From Charina bottae (Eukaryota > Chordata > Lepidosauria > Squamata > Charinaidae): a stretch of DNA of 64,000 nucleotides. Every line of letters starts with the position of its first letter. Within the stretch, counting starts at the first letter, position 1. The DNA lies in assembly GCA_023362775.1 (NCBI GenBank), contig JALMGJ010000014.1, forward strand, positions 4,617,501 to 4,681,500, written 5' to 3'. The notes beneath the pieces are model-generated. The model was not told the origin of the DNA and searched no databases. It saw only the letters and a list, made by a program, of their open reading frames with translations. The translations under genes and the position numbers were made by a program. This document shows positions 44,419 through 56,805 of this stretch, in pieces.

Positions 44419-46021
44419 GATTAAATGGGGAACTTGCATCATGTAGAAAAGGTTCCTGGGCAGTTTCATTGACAGATTCCTAAATTGTAAGAAGATACAT
44501 AAAAGAATTCCTTATGTCAGGAAGAAACAGGGAATGTAAACAGCTACAAACATTTCCACACTTCTTTTTTAAAAAAATCTGCAAATAAATCAACTGGATT
44601 GTATTAGTGCCCTAGTAAACAGGAGGATTTATTAATCAGATATTTACTGACCCACAGTTCTACAGCTATGATTGATCTCTGTTAAAGCAATGGAGGAAAA
44701 TAAGATGCCCAAGTTTTTTTGCAAGGTCTAGGAGCTTGAGTTTGTCAAAGCTAATTTGAATTGGATTGGCTCCATGGAGGACGGATACAGGGCTGTTCTC
44801 TTCTCATGTGTTCTGTTTGCGAAAGCTGCAGCAAATCTACAAATAAGATAAATAAGCTATAGCAAACAATGATGAAAGGAGGCCAAGATGGTTCGTTTTA
44901 AGCAAAAACACTGCTGCAAAGCTAAAAAAAAATCTAAATGAAATATTTCTTATCAAACAAGGAAATCAGGGTTGGCTCTGTTTGTAACCTCACTGGCAGC
45001 AGAATACAGGCAAAGGCAGAACCATTGACATTTCTACTGGGAAAATTGCCGGAGCAAATTTCTTTTGGTGTGTACGTGCATCTGGGTAATGTTTTTGCCG
45101 AGAGATAGAAAAGGAACGTTTTGCACGGGGCGTTCAAGAAAGAAGTTGGAGTAGAAATGGGGTGAATGGCAAAGCGGAAGAGGTGTGTTAGTTTCCCTCC
45201 CGCCCAGCCCTGTCCACAACTGCTTTGAAACGTTCCCCGTTGTCCACTTGCCAGCCATTTCTGTCTTCTCCCTTGGCTGTTTACTTCGGCCTTTTGTTTC
45301 TCTTACTTGTTGCTATGCATGTAGCGTATGGCAGGAGTGCCAGTGAATATAGGCCAGGCTTTGATTGTACAGCAGGCAAGAAGATGATTATAATATTTGA
45401 CAGGAGGAAAGGGAGGGGAGAGAACTCTTCACGCTTTCATATCTGCTTTGTCATAAATAAGATCTTGCAAAGGCTTTCAAAGGATGGCTTTTTTTTCTCT
45501 ATGCAAATAGTTGTCTGGGTAATAAAGTCACTGGTTTTCTAAGGAGACATGTGGTAGATTCATTGCTTTGCTGTCCTCCCCCCTGCATTTTTCCCCCACC
45601 CCCTGGGTTCCTTTTGCATCTTGTCTTGTTGGTTCACTTAACCAAAACGATGTTCCTCACATGACCCTGAGAAGGTTCTGTTAGAAACGAGCAAAAGGTA
45701 TGTTGAGTTATGCTTCCTGAGTTATGTAAGGCCAGAGGGACCTACGCTTATTATGCAAGCATTTCCATGGGCCACCTACAAAATGCCCAAGAGGTGCAAC
45801 AATGTGCGTGATGCATGCGACACAAAGTAGCCTTGCACATAGGCAAATACTACAGAGCATCACCATGATATGCTGCAGCATCTCGCATCAGGAGAAGCTT
45901 TCCTTCAGCTTCCACAGCAGGAAATGGAAATAAGAAAGACAAAGCCCATCTTCCACTGTGTGTGAACTTCCATCACACATTCTGGGGGCAATTGGTCCAG
46001 TGCCAATATACGCCAAGTTGA
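44419..46021. other. Unannotated stretch
   Basis: No exon or repeat recognised. Confidence 0.4.
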
Positions 46022-46268
46022 GTTATGCATACAGTGACCACACACCCTTTATTATAGAGGACGGTCCTTTATTTCAGAAAGCTGCCCTTTAGATTTACTC
46101 AATTATTCCTTTTCTTGCGTTTCTTCTTGAATATTCCTTTGTAAAGCAAAGTTATAAACGGAAACAAGAAATATATATTTTAATCCTTAAGCACCTCTTT
46201 CAGATTTGCCCCTTTCTCAGATTTGACCTTTATTTTTTCCAAGAAAATAGGGTCACTGTAGTTATGCA
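46022..46268 (-). mobile_element. hAT-like MITE (family 4), perfect 8-bp TSD
   Basis: The 231-bp element at 46030-46260 starts TACAGTGACC and ends GGTCACTGTA, flanked by GTTATGCA at 46022-46029 and 46261-46268. It is an internally deleted version of the 398-bp copy at 58807 in opposite orientation. Confidence 0.9.
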
Positions 46269-46329
46269 AGGCTTCCTGCAGTGGAAACAATGAGTTGGGG
46301 AGGGCCTGAATTACTTTGGGTGTGCGTCT

Positions 46330-47024
46330 ACACTAATGGGGTTACCTGCTCGTGGTCACTCGTGCCTCGGTCACTTCCCATTTGGAATACTGCAACGCGC
46401 TCTACATGGGGCTGCTCTTGAAGACCACCCGGAAGTTACAGTTGGTCCAGAATGCGGCAGCGCACACAGTGATGGACTCCACCTGGGTGTACCCATGTTA
46501 CATCCTTGTTGGCTCCCAGTTTCCTTCCAGGTGCAGTTCAAGGTGCTGGTTCTTACCTTTAAAGCCCTACATGGCACGGGGCCAGGTTACCTGCGGGACT
46601 GCCTCTCCCTAAGGACATCTGCCTGTCCTTCCAGATTGGATGGGGTGGGCACGCTCCTAGCCCCCTCCTTTAAGTGCTGCCATCTTATGGGATTTAGGAA
46701 GCGTGCCTTTTCCGTGGCAGCCCCTGCCCTATGGGACACCCTTCCCCCTGAAGTTCAGAGGGCCCCCACCCTCCCAGCCTTCCAAAAAGCACTGAAGACC
46801 TGACTTTCCCCCAAAAAAGTCTGGGACAGAGTGAGATGGATGAGTGGAACTTGTTTTGCACTGCATGTGAAAGTTTAGCTATGGTGCCAGGCATTCTTTT
46901 GCTTTGGTTTTGGTTTTAATACTTCTGGTTTTAATATATATTTTTATTGTATATAGATGTTATTTTATCTTTTGGTTGTGAGCCGCCCAGAGTTTGGTAC
47001 TAGATGGGCAGCCATATAAAAGTT

Positions 47025-47072
<48 letters not shown>

Positions 47073-47078
47073 ATTTCA
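46330..47078 (+). mobile_element. L2/CR1-clade LINE 3' part with ORF remnant
   Basis: The plus strand encodes, across two frames, SHLEYCNALYMGLLLKTTRK, then FKVLVLTFKALHGTGPGYL and RKRAFSVAAPALWDTLPPEV, the conserved C-terminal region of L2-type RT proteins. The frame changes at least once between 46490 and 46520, so it is a pseudogene. It ends with GAGCCGCCCAGAGTTTGG and an (AAAT)n tail. This copy links the coding region to the 3' block seen elsewhere. Confidence 0.85.
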
Positions 47079-47099
47079 ACCTTCCCAAAATAGGTCACT

Positions 47100-47241
47100 T
47101 CAGAGGAGTGTGTGTGTGTGTGTGTGTCTGTAGAGAGAGAGGGAGTGTGTGTGTGTGTGTGTGTGTGTATACACACACATACATACATACACACACACAA
47201 ACACATACAGTATATTTAACAAATAGATATAGAGAGCTATA

Positions 47242-47272
<31 letters not shown>

Positions 47273-47275
47273 TCA
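47100..47275. repeat. (TG)n, (CA)n and (ATA)n microsatellites
   Basis: Two TG blocks at 47107-47129 and 47145-47168, a mixed CA region to about 47212, and ATA triplets at 47244-47271. Confidence 0.92.
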
Positions 47276-48240
47276 GTATCTACAACCTCACATTGCATTA
47301 ATATGTGGCATATAGTATATACAGTATAGACATTAATAGAGCATAAGCAGTAAGCATACAAAGTATGTGTACAGTCGGCTGTGGACTCGATGTCATCCAC
47401 ACCAAATATCGATCGATAAGAAATGAGGAATAATAAGCATATTGAGAAGCAAATGCATCCTGCTTCTGGATATGGAGCCCGGAACTTGGTTAATGAGCAC
47501 TATTTCAAACTCCCTTCCGGCTCTGAGAAACTCTGCCCAGGACTGGAGGTGGATCTTCTCACACGCCCTTATGCCCAGCTTCTCTCTCTATGCTGCTGAC
47601 GATGCTCACCCGAGTGTTGAGCAGTGATAGCCCCCACGAGAGTAGACAGGGTCTGGGAACTTTCCTTTTGATGCCCCCAGTCAGGATCAAGAATTTAAAT
47701 TGACAGAATGGCAAACTCCCAGGCATTTTTAGAAAGTTACAAAACCTGTCTGGGCTGTGATTTAAGGATTGACAAAGATGGCTTATCCAGAAAGAAAGGG
47801 GGTAGCATGGTAACAATACATATTAAAAGTTTGAAAGAGATGTCTGGTCTGTTTAGCTGTCATGGCTCAGACTTGAAGCATCTTTGGTACAGCTGTAGGA
47901 ATCTCCAGAGAGTGACCTGGTGATTCTTGGTGATGGGGACTGTATGATGGCTGAAAACCTGGCTTAAGTTTGTTCAGTGTGTATTTTAACACATTTCTCA
48001 CTTCCTGTATACAAACTGAAAGTTAGTCATACACCAAGATGTATCTTTTTCTAATTGAGTGATGCAATCCATCATTTAAAAAATGCAAATGGTTGGGTTC
48101 AGAAAACCCAGGAATGGTGTTCCAGAAATCATGCTATGCCCAAAAATAGGCCAAATTATGAATCAGTGGGAGTGGGAGTGTGGTTTCCTGAGGAAAAAAC
48201 CAAAACTAGCAGGGCAAGCTACTATATATAAACAGGCAGC
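47276..48240. other. Unannotated stretch
   Basis: Nothing recognised. Confidence 0.4.
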
Positions 48241-48360
48241 AAACCCCACACTCACTCACACTGATTATGTTATCTAGTTGGGTAATGAAACGTCTGCAAG
48301 CAAACAACGACGCTCAGAGAGCACCAAGAACTCACTTCAACCCTGAGCTACAGATATTAT
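48241..48360 (-). repeat. Dispersed unclassified repeat (family P)
   Basis: TATCTAGTTGGGTAATGAAA and CGTCTGCAAGCAAACAACG, then CTTCAACCCTGAGCTACAG. Single-orientation copy. Confidence 0.6.
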
Positions 48361-48509
48361 TGCAAATTATGTTATGGTTTCAAGTGCAGAAAGTGGATGG
48401 TAGTATCTCTGCAACACCATAACAGCATGAACACGTTCTTTTGGTGAAACATGCAGAAGAAAGGCAGGACCTCTTGTTCCAGAGTGAAGGACTTGTAAGA
48501 ATGGATGCA

Positions 48510-48666
48510 ATTTATTTATTTTATTTATCAAATTATGTCACTGCCCGTCTCCCCCCTCAAGAGGGACTCTAGGCGGTTTACAATAAAAACGGACAATTAA
48601 AACAATAACCATAAAATACAAATACAATATATAAAATGTAAAGACGATGATCAAATAATTTACAAG
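48510..48666 (-). mobile_element. L2/CR1-clade LINE 3' end
   Basis: TTTATTTATTTTATTTATC, then GTCACTGCCCGTCTCCCCC and AGGCGGTTTACAATAAAAAC. Closely matches 40195-40330. Confidence 0.75.
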
Positions 48667-51137
48667 AAGGAAGATTCCCACTGACTGGTAGGAAATGAAA
48701 AATACTTCCAAACCGTAACAGCAGTTCAATGGTAGAACCAGCTACCCAGAGACAGGCTGATCTACCCTTTCTTCGATGTGTTCAAAAACGAGTTGGCCGC
48801 CCTCTGTCAAGATGCTCTAAGCTGTATTCCTGAAAAGGAAGTTGGACTTGATGGCTACTACTTAGTGCCTTACAACTCTAGGATTTCACAATTTGGCAAA
48901 GGCACATAGCTCACCCACCCCCGTCACATGTAGGAAGGAGATCCAGGTTCCTGGTGCTTCCATTCTATTGGTGCTATCTACTTTCCATACACATATACAC
49001 ACAGACCTGAATGCTATAGCTTCAAAGGAAACCAGTGACATTTTGTGTTTATGGTGGCCAATTTAATTTGGTCACAAAACTGTCACCTGACTTCAGCCAT
49101 TTAGTATTGCTGGACTAGTAAAGGTGCCTGAGAGATTAGTAGTGGTGGTGGCAATGGTGATGATGATGATGATGATAATAATAATAATAATACTGTAAGT
49201 AACCATTCCCTCTGTTGTCTTCTTGTTCTCCAGAACCAGGCAATACTATTTTGCAGATTGAGCTCCTCCGTCCTTAGAGGGTTTAGCTCATCAGTAACAT
49301 ATTCTGAGGATAAAAAGCTAGAACTGTCAGAGAATGGACCCTATTGAACGAGTGAACTTGATATAATTAATCAGATGTCAGAACCCTGAAGCCAAAGAAG
49401 CTTTGATAGCTAGGGGAAAAAAGCAAAAACTGTCAGAGAGGCCATTCTTCTCCTCGTGGCATTTTTCTATCTGTCTCTTCCCATCCACCCACCTGGCCTT
49501 CTGCATCCTATCAGCATACAGCCAGCATCCAACATTGATAAAACACCTTCCAGCACAATATCTAGGCAGGGTTCTACTGGCTTTTTCAGGAATAAAAGCG
49601 CTTTTCTTTTTCCTTTGCAAAAAGGTTATGCCAAATAGGAAACAGCATTGGGAGATGGGGTGGGGGGTGGCTAATACCTCCTGCAACATAGTTGATTGAA
49701 AAGATGGCATTTCACCTATGGACGAACCAAAACTGGTTTGGGGAAAGAGTGTGTGGACTTCAGGATCCAGGATCCAGAGAATAAATGGAGAGCAAGGAAG
49801 CAGGACTACAAGAAGCCTGCGACAACTAGAGTTGCAACAGAGTTCCACCTAGAATAATACTGTGAGGTTGGTTTGGTGGAATGGAGGGAACTTTTAATTT
49901 TTTTATGAGAGTCTTGCTAGAAGGTGCATGTTTTATTCAAGGGAGTTTTGTTCATTTGTACCAGGATGTACCAACATGATCCAGCTCCATCTGTTGGTTC
50001 AGGCTTTAGTCCAAGGACTTAGCAAGTGTGGATGCTGGGAACTAAGCACAAGTTGTGTTGTGTTTTGCCAGCAAGCCCCTCCAAAACCAAGCATATCCCT
50101 TGGCCCGAAAAGTTTGCAGACACTTGTTTTAAAATACTAATGGATGGTCTTCTAGACAATAATTCTCAATATTTTCATTCATTTTTCCTTTCTGGCTATC
50201 CTTCCTTGTTACGGCAAGAGACAATTTCCAAAGAGAAGAGAGAGTCCAAACCAAAGAAACAAATCCATGGAAGAGGTGGAGAGAAAAAACTCTCAGAACT
50301 CCATCTTCGCTCAGCCTCCAGGCTCAGGAGCAGAATGTGCCATCCAGTTTAATGAAGTGAAAGCGTTTGTCCTCTTAAGAAAATCTGAGCCTCTCTTTGT
50401 GAGCCATGGTGGTGGATGGATGCTTAGAAGCTGGCTACTCAATTTCTGTGCCAGCCTTTCTGTGTAGTTGGAATAGTTCATCTTTATAAAGAAGCAATAA
50501 GTGGACAGCCTAATATATTTCACTTTTAATAAGATGTCGCCAGTTGTGCACACATTTCATAGAGCAATTAGTGTCAAAGGCATCTCAGCAATGGAGAGGA
50601 CAAACTTGGCTGTTTACCAAGTTAGAACAATTGTGGGTGGTGAAAGCTGGGGCTGCAACTGGGCTGGAGAAAGGAGGTGTCACAATGATTAGCCCTTAAA
50701 ATGTAGATATCTTCATTTTTATAAAAGGTATGCCCATACCTCTTCCCATTAAAAGAAATATCGAAGCTTTCAAGTTGCCCAAGGAAAGAAGGTCACTCTC
50801 CAAAAGGAGAGTAAATGGCTTGGTTGTACAAAAAGGGCTTGGTTATGGTTGAATTTCCAGTTGTGGCCAGCTGCTTCATTTGCTTGTTGGCCTGCATTCA
50901 ACCACATCTGTAGCAAGGGGGAGAATGCACCCTGTTCTCCTTAAGATGAGGTCCACTTTGCATGTTCTTGCTCCATTTTCAAAAGAAGTATGTAAGGACA
51001 CATTTTATTTTCTTATTAAGGCTTTTTTTTGTATTAATTGATTGTATGTTTAAATCAAGGAACAATGGAGATAGCTTGATGACCCACCAGTCTTTCTTCC
51101 AAACTTTAGCTCACCAGAGGTAAAAAGTCAGCTTCTA
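48667..51137. other. Mostly unannotated intronic stretch
   Basis: No exon recognised. A (GAT)n(AAT)n microsatellite lies at 49157-49192. The 156-codon frame at 49378-49848 has no domain. Confidence 0.4.
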
Positions 51138-51189
51138 GCCCATTCATTCATTCATTCATTCATTCATTCATTCATTCATTCATTCATTC
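51138..51189. repeat. (CATT)n tetranucleotide
   Basis: About 13 perfect CATT units. Confidence 0.95.
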
Positions 51190-52083
51190 TACTGAACCAA
51201 TGCAGATTCATGGTACTTTAGAAACAACTAACAAAAATCTTGAATGTCCTATGGGCAGAAAGGCAGGATATGGAGGAAGACAAAAACACTATAGTGTACA
51301 ACAACCAGTAACAGTATAAATTTATCCGTACAGTATTTAGTCAGGAACACGTTCTACAGAGTTCAGAAAGACTTTCCTCCTAGTTAAGTATTTGTGAGAA
51401 TGGATGAACAAAAGAGAAATGGGACAGAAGGGAAATGTAAAGAGAAGGTACTGAAGTTCAGAAACCCAAGTATCACATGGATTTAAAACACACAAATGCA
51501 CAGAGGTGTCATTCAAATATGAATGATCTCTCACTAATAAATCATTTTCCCCCATGCAATAAGGTAGAAAATGTGATGAACCTTGAGGTCTGCTATATAG
51601 GGAATTGAAAATGCAAATGCTAAATTATCCTTTCAACTTTCCATATGGTGCAGGGGGAGGGGAGAGATTTGCATCCCTTTCTATGATTTGCAGCCCTTTC
51701 TATGAGCTCCTTGTCTTCAATTGCAACTCAAAATGCAGCTCACATAGCAACTCGTGAATCAGCTGTTTTCATCAACAGGTATCCTGTGGCTGGAGGCAGG
51801 ATTTGGGACCTCTCCTCCTCCTCCTCATAGTGCAGGGAATAATGAATTACTTTATGGGCTTCTACCAAACTTCCATGGGAAAAAAGACTGCACTATATTA
51901 CAAGGCTGCTGAGAGAAGAAAACAGTACTACCCAACTTTGTAATAAAAATACTGTGACAGAGAGATGAAAAACAGCAGAGTTATACAGTATAAAACAGCA
52001 AACATACATAAAAACTTTAGAACATTAGAACACGGCCACACAGCCCGGAAGTCCCACAACAGCCATACATAAAAACTCTTACT

Positions 52084-52088
<5 letters not shown>
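51190..52088. other. Mostly unannotated
   Basis: A short copy of the GGCCACACAGCCCGGAAG sequence is at 52035-52055, shared with 28513. Otherwise nothing recognised. Confidence 0.4.
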
Positions 52089-52125
<37 letters not shown>

Positions 52126-52126
52126 T
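52089..52126. repeat. (ATC)n trinucleotide
   Basis: Twelve perfect ATC units; read on the minus strand they give a poly-aspartate frame that is not a gene. Confidence 0.95.
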
Positions 52127-53862
52127 CTTACTATACCATAAAAGTCACCTTGGAGACTTTTCAGAATGTGTTTAAAACAGGCAGCCAAAGGGCACCTGGA
52201 TGGCTTCACTCTACATTTAAAAAAAAAGGCCTTTCAATGAGAAAGATGCAGAGAAAAAGCTTACAAGAATCCATTATGGAACTTTTGGGTCCATGATGTT
52301 TCTCTCCTTTGGCTAACTCCTTTGTCAAAACCCACTGAAACATATCAAGGCTTAGCTGATCTGCCATTCTTTCCCCAAATGTTACCCTTCAGATGACTCT
52401 CAAGAGTGGACATGCAGAAATGAATTCATCTGGATGGTATTTATTTGGGTAGTTTCCCATCTGTTCTCCTTTCATTTGCTTTCAAACTGTCTTTCCAAGG
52501 AGAAAAGAATTGGGGGACATTCTCAAAGGTGGAGGGTGGGGTGTGTGGTATTTATTTAGTGATGAGATGACCCCGGTGTTGGTTTGAATCTCCTGCCTTT
52601 CATTGAACATTCCTCTTTCTGGCAGCCCCCGGTGCTTCTAACATCTCATGTTTTCATTCAGTCCAGACTGAGACAATTTCTGCCATGGGGTTTTTCAATT
52701 GGGAAGTATGGGGCAAGACCAGCTGTAGCCCCCTTTGCCTTCTCCAACGATAGAAATCCAAAGCACCCAAACCCCCAAAATGTGAAAGAAATTCCCATGC
52801 ACTCTGAAAAGAACCTGCACAACCTGAAGCCAATTTTGCAAAGGAAGAAAACTCTTGAGAACGTGCTAGGCAGATTGCAGCACAGCTCTGAAATGAAAAG
52901 AATAATCTTTCTTATTTATTATATGACCCCACCCTCTGCCGCTGCAGGTACCCTGTCCCTGACCATGGATGCTTCATTTCTTGCCGTGGTCCAGAGCCTC
53001 CATGGATTAGCCTGCCTCCTTTTGATAAAGCCACCCCACCGTTAGGAATTCCACCAGTGGACTCTGCCACCATTGTATGGCGAAACTGCAGCTCTTTTGA
53101 AAGGAGGCTGCCTTTGAAAGAGAGTTCAGTCAAGTCTTCGTTTCCTGGCTCGGCTTGCTGAATTGGAAGCCTTCCATTCTCACACCTCGGTAATTGGTGC
53201 TATGCTTGAAGAGCAGCTCCACAATTCCAACCTCGCTAGGGTCAGGTGGAGATGAATTGAATTAAAAAGAGTGGAAATTGGTTTGAGGCAGACAGAGGGC
53301 GATGCAGGTTTCTGCTCATTCTCTCCCTTCCGGGTCTCAGTGAGGGGAGGTGCTGGTGGCCTTGCCGCACGCCTTGCAGACGAAGGGCCCACCCGGACCT
53401 CCTTCCGGCGTCCGAGGAGACACAGTTTCCATTGGAAACGAGGGCACAGAGCCAAATGCCGGTTCTTTTATCCGGTTGGGGGAGCGAGGAACTTGGTGAC
53501 CTGGCTGGGCCTCGAGCAGCTGTGGCCAGAGGGCCCCGGTGGGACTCAGGCCGCACAAAAGAGCAAAAGTTATAAGAAAAGCGAAGCTGTGAAACAAGCT
53601 GACAGGAAGAGGGGAGATTTAGCAAGTAGGATGAGAAGGCCGTCCTGCTCCTAGTCCACAACCAAGTCCTTTTGGACTTTGCAGAAAAGCCAATGTGTCA
53701 GGAACGTAGGGCGTGTTTTCCTTAATGCCCTGGTTTAAATTATTCCGCTTTAAGCTTCTGTCGGTTTCCCAGAGAACGGAGAACAGAGCCTGTGTTCCCT
53801 TTCCCACTTTGCTCTTTCTCGGGGAAGAGAAGACGGCAGGCAAACAGCCTTGCGATTTATCT
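52127..53862. other. Unannotated, with a CpG-rich patch
   Basis: No exon recognised. At about 53330-53580 the sequence is GC-rich and CpG-dense, in contrast to its surroundings. See findings. Confidence 0.4.
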
Positions 53863-54184
53863 CGGAGTAACTCAGCGGGTAAGATGCCAGGCTTGTCGAT
53901 CGCAGGTTCGGAGGTTCGAATCCCTAGCCCTGCGTGCGGAGTGAGCTCCCGCACTCGCCCCAGCTCTTGCCAACCTAGCAATTCGAAAGCATGCAAATGC
54001 CAGTAGATGAATAGGTACCACTTCGGTGGGTAGGTAACAGCGTTCCACGCACGTCATGCCGGCCACATGACCGTGGAAGCGTCTTCGGACAACGCTGGCT
54101 CTTCGGCTAACAAACGGAGATGAGCACCGGCCCCTAGAGTCGGACACGACTGCACAAATGTGCGGGGGGAACCTTTACTTTACT
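53863..54184 (+). mobile_element. Squamate SINE, near full length
   Basis: Plus-strand copy with a changed A box (TAACTCAGCGG) at about 53868, a perfect B box GGTTCGAATCC at about 53911, the common body, and the tail GTCGGACACGACTGCACAAA then GGGGGGAACCTTTACTTTAC. No clear target duplication. Confidence 0.88.
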
Positions 54185-54734
54185 TACTTAAGAGAAATCA
54201 GCAGGAAGCTTGTTCTTTGACAGTTAAGCAAATGCCAGGCATTGGGGAATTTTCTAGCCCTTACCGAAGGGCTGAAAGAGAAGTTTGAAGGTCTTCCAGA
54301 GAGATGGGATCCTTCTGTTTTCTAGCTGGTTTTGCTTGTGTACACTCTAAGTCCTTTCCCCCCCCCCCCCACCCCGGTCTTTTTCCACATGCTTTTGTTT
54401 TTAACCTAGCTCTTTACAAAACAAACAAACAAACAAGCAAACAGAAAAGGCTTACCAAGATCCGTAGCCTGGCACTCCCTTCCTTTAAGTTCACAATCTA
54501 AATGGCATGACATTCAAAGAAAAAATGGAAGACCAGCAAAAGGATTTGAGGCACCATCCTGAAAGTTATCGTACTTATATTCAGTTGCCAGAAACTTTGG
54601 GGGAGCTGCTAATTGGCAGCTGAGAGAGGATGAAATGCAACAGCAGAAGAGGAGGGAACAGCTTCTTCTAATCTCCCCTTCTGCTTTACCGTCTCTTGGG
54701 ATCTGCAATCTACAGGTGACAACCAAGGCAAAAC

Positions 54735-55126
54735 TACAGGTAGTCCTCGTTCAGCCACCGTTCGAAGTTACAACAGTGCTGAAAAAGGAGTTTTATGACT
54801 GGTCCTTGAACTTGTGGCCATCATAGCATCCCTGCGGTCACGTGATTGTGATTCGGGTGCTTGGCAACTGGCATGCGTTTATGACTGCCAAGGCGTCTCA
54901 CATTCACATGATCGCCATCTGTGATCTTTACAGCCAGCTTCCGACAAACAAAGTCAATGAGGAAGCCGGCAGGAAGTCGTAAGTCGCGGTCATGTGATGT
55001 CACACTTAACGACCACAGCCGGAACTGATGTTGTAAGTTGGCGCAGTCCCATGATGTTTCACTTTACAACTGCATCGCTTAGTGATGGAGTTGCCAGTCC
55101 CAATTGCGGTCAGTAAGTGAGGACTA
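54735..55126. mobile_element. Tc1/mariner-like non-autonomous element
   Basis: It starts TA followed by CAGGTAGTCCTCGTTCAGCC and ends GTAAGTGAGGACTA. The interior is full of GTAAGT/ACTTAC, GTCATAA and CACGTGA words known from a common squamate terminal-repeat element. The right terminal CCTG is lost. Confidence 0.65.
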
Positions 55127-55192
55127 TATTCAATCATACTTTCTGTCTCTTAAACTCTATTTTCCCCCAAGGGTATTTTTTTAAAATGCATT

Positions 55193-55367
55193 CAGGAGTG
55201 TACACAGGGTGTGGTCAACCAAGTCCAGAGGGCAGGCACTATAGTGAGATTGAAGCTTCGCTTGTTTTTTATGTGCGTCGCACACACAACCAACACAAGT
55301 GGAGCTTCAATCGCACCACTGTGGCCGCCATCTTGACTTTTTCACTGCCCGTCTCCAGACACCCCTG
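55193..55367. mobile_element. MITE family 2
   Basis: CAGGAGTGTACACAGGGTG start, AGACACCCCTG end, inner ATTGAAGCTTCGCTTGTTTT facing AGTGGAGCTTCAATCGCACC. Confidence 0.75.
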
Positions 55368-55390
55368 TATGTACCAATCGAAGAGAATAT

Positions 55391-55534
55391 TTGTAGCTCA
55401 GGGTTGAAATGTGGAGTCCTTGGTGATCTCTGAGCCTTGTTGTTTTCTTGCAGACGTTGCATTGCCAGGCTAGCCTGGCAATGCAACGTCTGCAAGAAAA
55501 CAACAAGGCTCAGAGATCACCAAGGACTCCACAC
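55391..55534. repeat. Family P repeat forming a perfect 62-bp-arm palindrome
   Basis: Positions 55410-55471 and 55472-55533 are exact reverse complements with no spacer. The arm reads from GTGGAGTCCTTGGTGATCTC to ATTGCCAGGCT. Upstream 55391-55409 adds GTAGCTCAGGGTTGAA of the same family on one side only. Confidence 0.95.
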
Positions 55535-56079
55535 CCCTGAATGTGTTTGTGTCTGTCTGTCTGTCCAGTTCTTCAGACTTTGCCCCGCCAAGAGTATCCT
55601 ACTCAAATGAGTGGGAGAAATGTAAATTATGTTCCCAAAATACGTACATCGCCTGTAACCCAATAAAATCTATATAACCCATAGGCAAGGAAAAAGAAAA
55701 GATTAATAAGAGAAATGGACGACTGTTGAATGGCACGTTGGGGTAATTTGCTCCCCAGTGTGCCACAAGTTCTTAGAGGCTGTTCCTACTTTTGATATTA
55801 TCGGTGTATTCTCTTATTGAAGCTTTGTGGTTATTACTTTCTTGCTTTGGCAAAATTGAGCATGCATGCAAATGCTCACCTGATACGTTATCTCAATTAC
55901 ATCATATTTCGTGTTTTACTGATTTAATATAAAATATTACATTGATTCATGAGAGATACACATTATAATAGACTTTTGTTTAGCGGTGGTCATGCTTGCT
56001 TAGCTTAGCATCTCTCCCCACCCGTGCAAAAAGGGCCAGTCTCAGAGATTTTGCCGCCTTAAATGAACGACACAACCAT
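55535..56079. other. Unannotated stretch
   Basis: Short (TGTC)n near 55550; otherwise nothing recognised. Confidence 0.4.
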
Positions 56080-56373
56080 TGTCAGGGCCAGCCCAAGAAC
56101 GGCCAAGAACCAGTCCAGCCAAACTCCAGTTCTTTATTTGCTCATACCGTATAGACAGAATCTTGCCAGACTGAAGCTACTCTAGCTAACCTAAGGGGAA
56201 ATAACCTGGGAAAGCTCTAGGGTGGGGCTATTCTGAATCTCTTGGTTTTCCCACAACCGCCCCCTGGACTATGTTTCCTCTTATCTCTTTCCCCTTCTTG
56301 GATTGTGCTCCCTCCTTCCTGAGAACCAGCAGCGTTACTGAAGTCCATCACAACAAATGCTTCCTTGCTGACA
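56080..56373 (-). mobile_element. Probable solo LTR (family B)
   Basis: From TGTCAGGGCCAGCCC to TTCCTTGCTGACA, matching 14024-14312 in reverse, with TTCTTTATTTGCTC as the reversed polyadenylation region. TGTCAG/CTGACA ends. Flanks do not match. Confidence 0.7.
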
Positions 56374-56539
56374 TTATGGAAAAGTGATGGGGGGTGGTGG
56401 CTGTAGAATCTCAGGGTGTTGCCACACTGCATACCATCACACCATACCATTTGCACCCTTCATTCCCTCACAAAGCCATCGGAAGCTGATTTGTGATTGC
56501 CTTTAGTACTACACACCTCAAAATACAAAGCTCACCATG

Positions 56540-56805
56540 AAGGATGGAATGGTAGGTGGGAATGACCTTGGGAGACAGGGGGAATGATCGGATAAGCGGC
56601 AGCTTAGCCCACAGAAGGAATGTGGCTGTGGCAAGCGTCTCAGAAGGGACCCTCCCTAGTTTCTTGAGCTGTAAAGGTGACGGGTGGGGGGGAGAGATGT
56701 TCTTTTAGACTTGCAAGATTCTGTTAATGTAATCTTACAATAAAGTAGAGTTAGTTCATCTGGGTGTGCTTCTTGTCTAGACTACCTCGCAAGGCTGACA
56801 GAGGA
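56540..56805 (+). mobile_element. Solo LTR (family A)
   Basis: The 256-bp LTR at 56545-56800 matches 39888-40154, from TGGAATGGTAGGTGGG to GCAAGGCTGACA. Flanks AAGGA and GAGGA differ by one base, so a duplication is likely. Confidence 0.82.

Noticed and set aside
51928..52209. Minus-strand poly-aspartate protein
   Set aside because: Caused by the (ATC)n repeat; no other coding signal.
53619..54147. Overlapping frames on both strands near 53.6-54.1 kb
   Set aside because: The later part translates the SINE at 53863-54184; similar peptides appear at every SINE copy.
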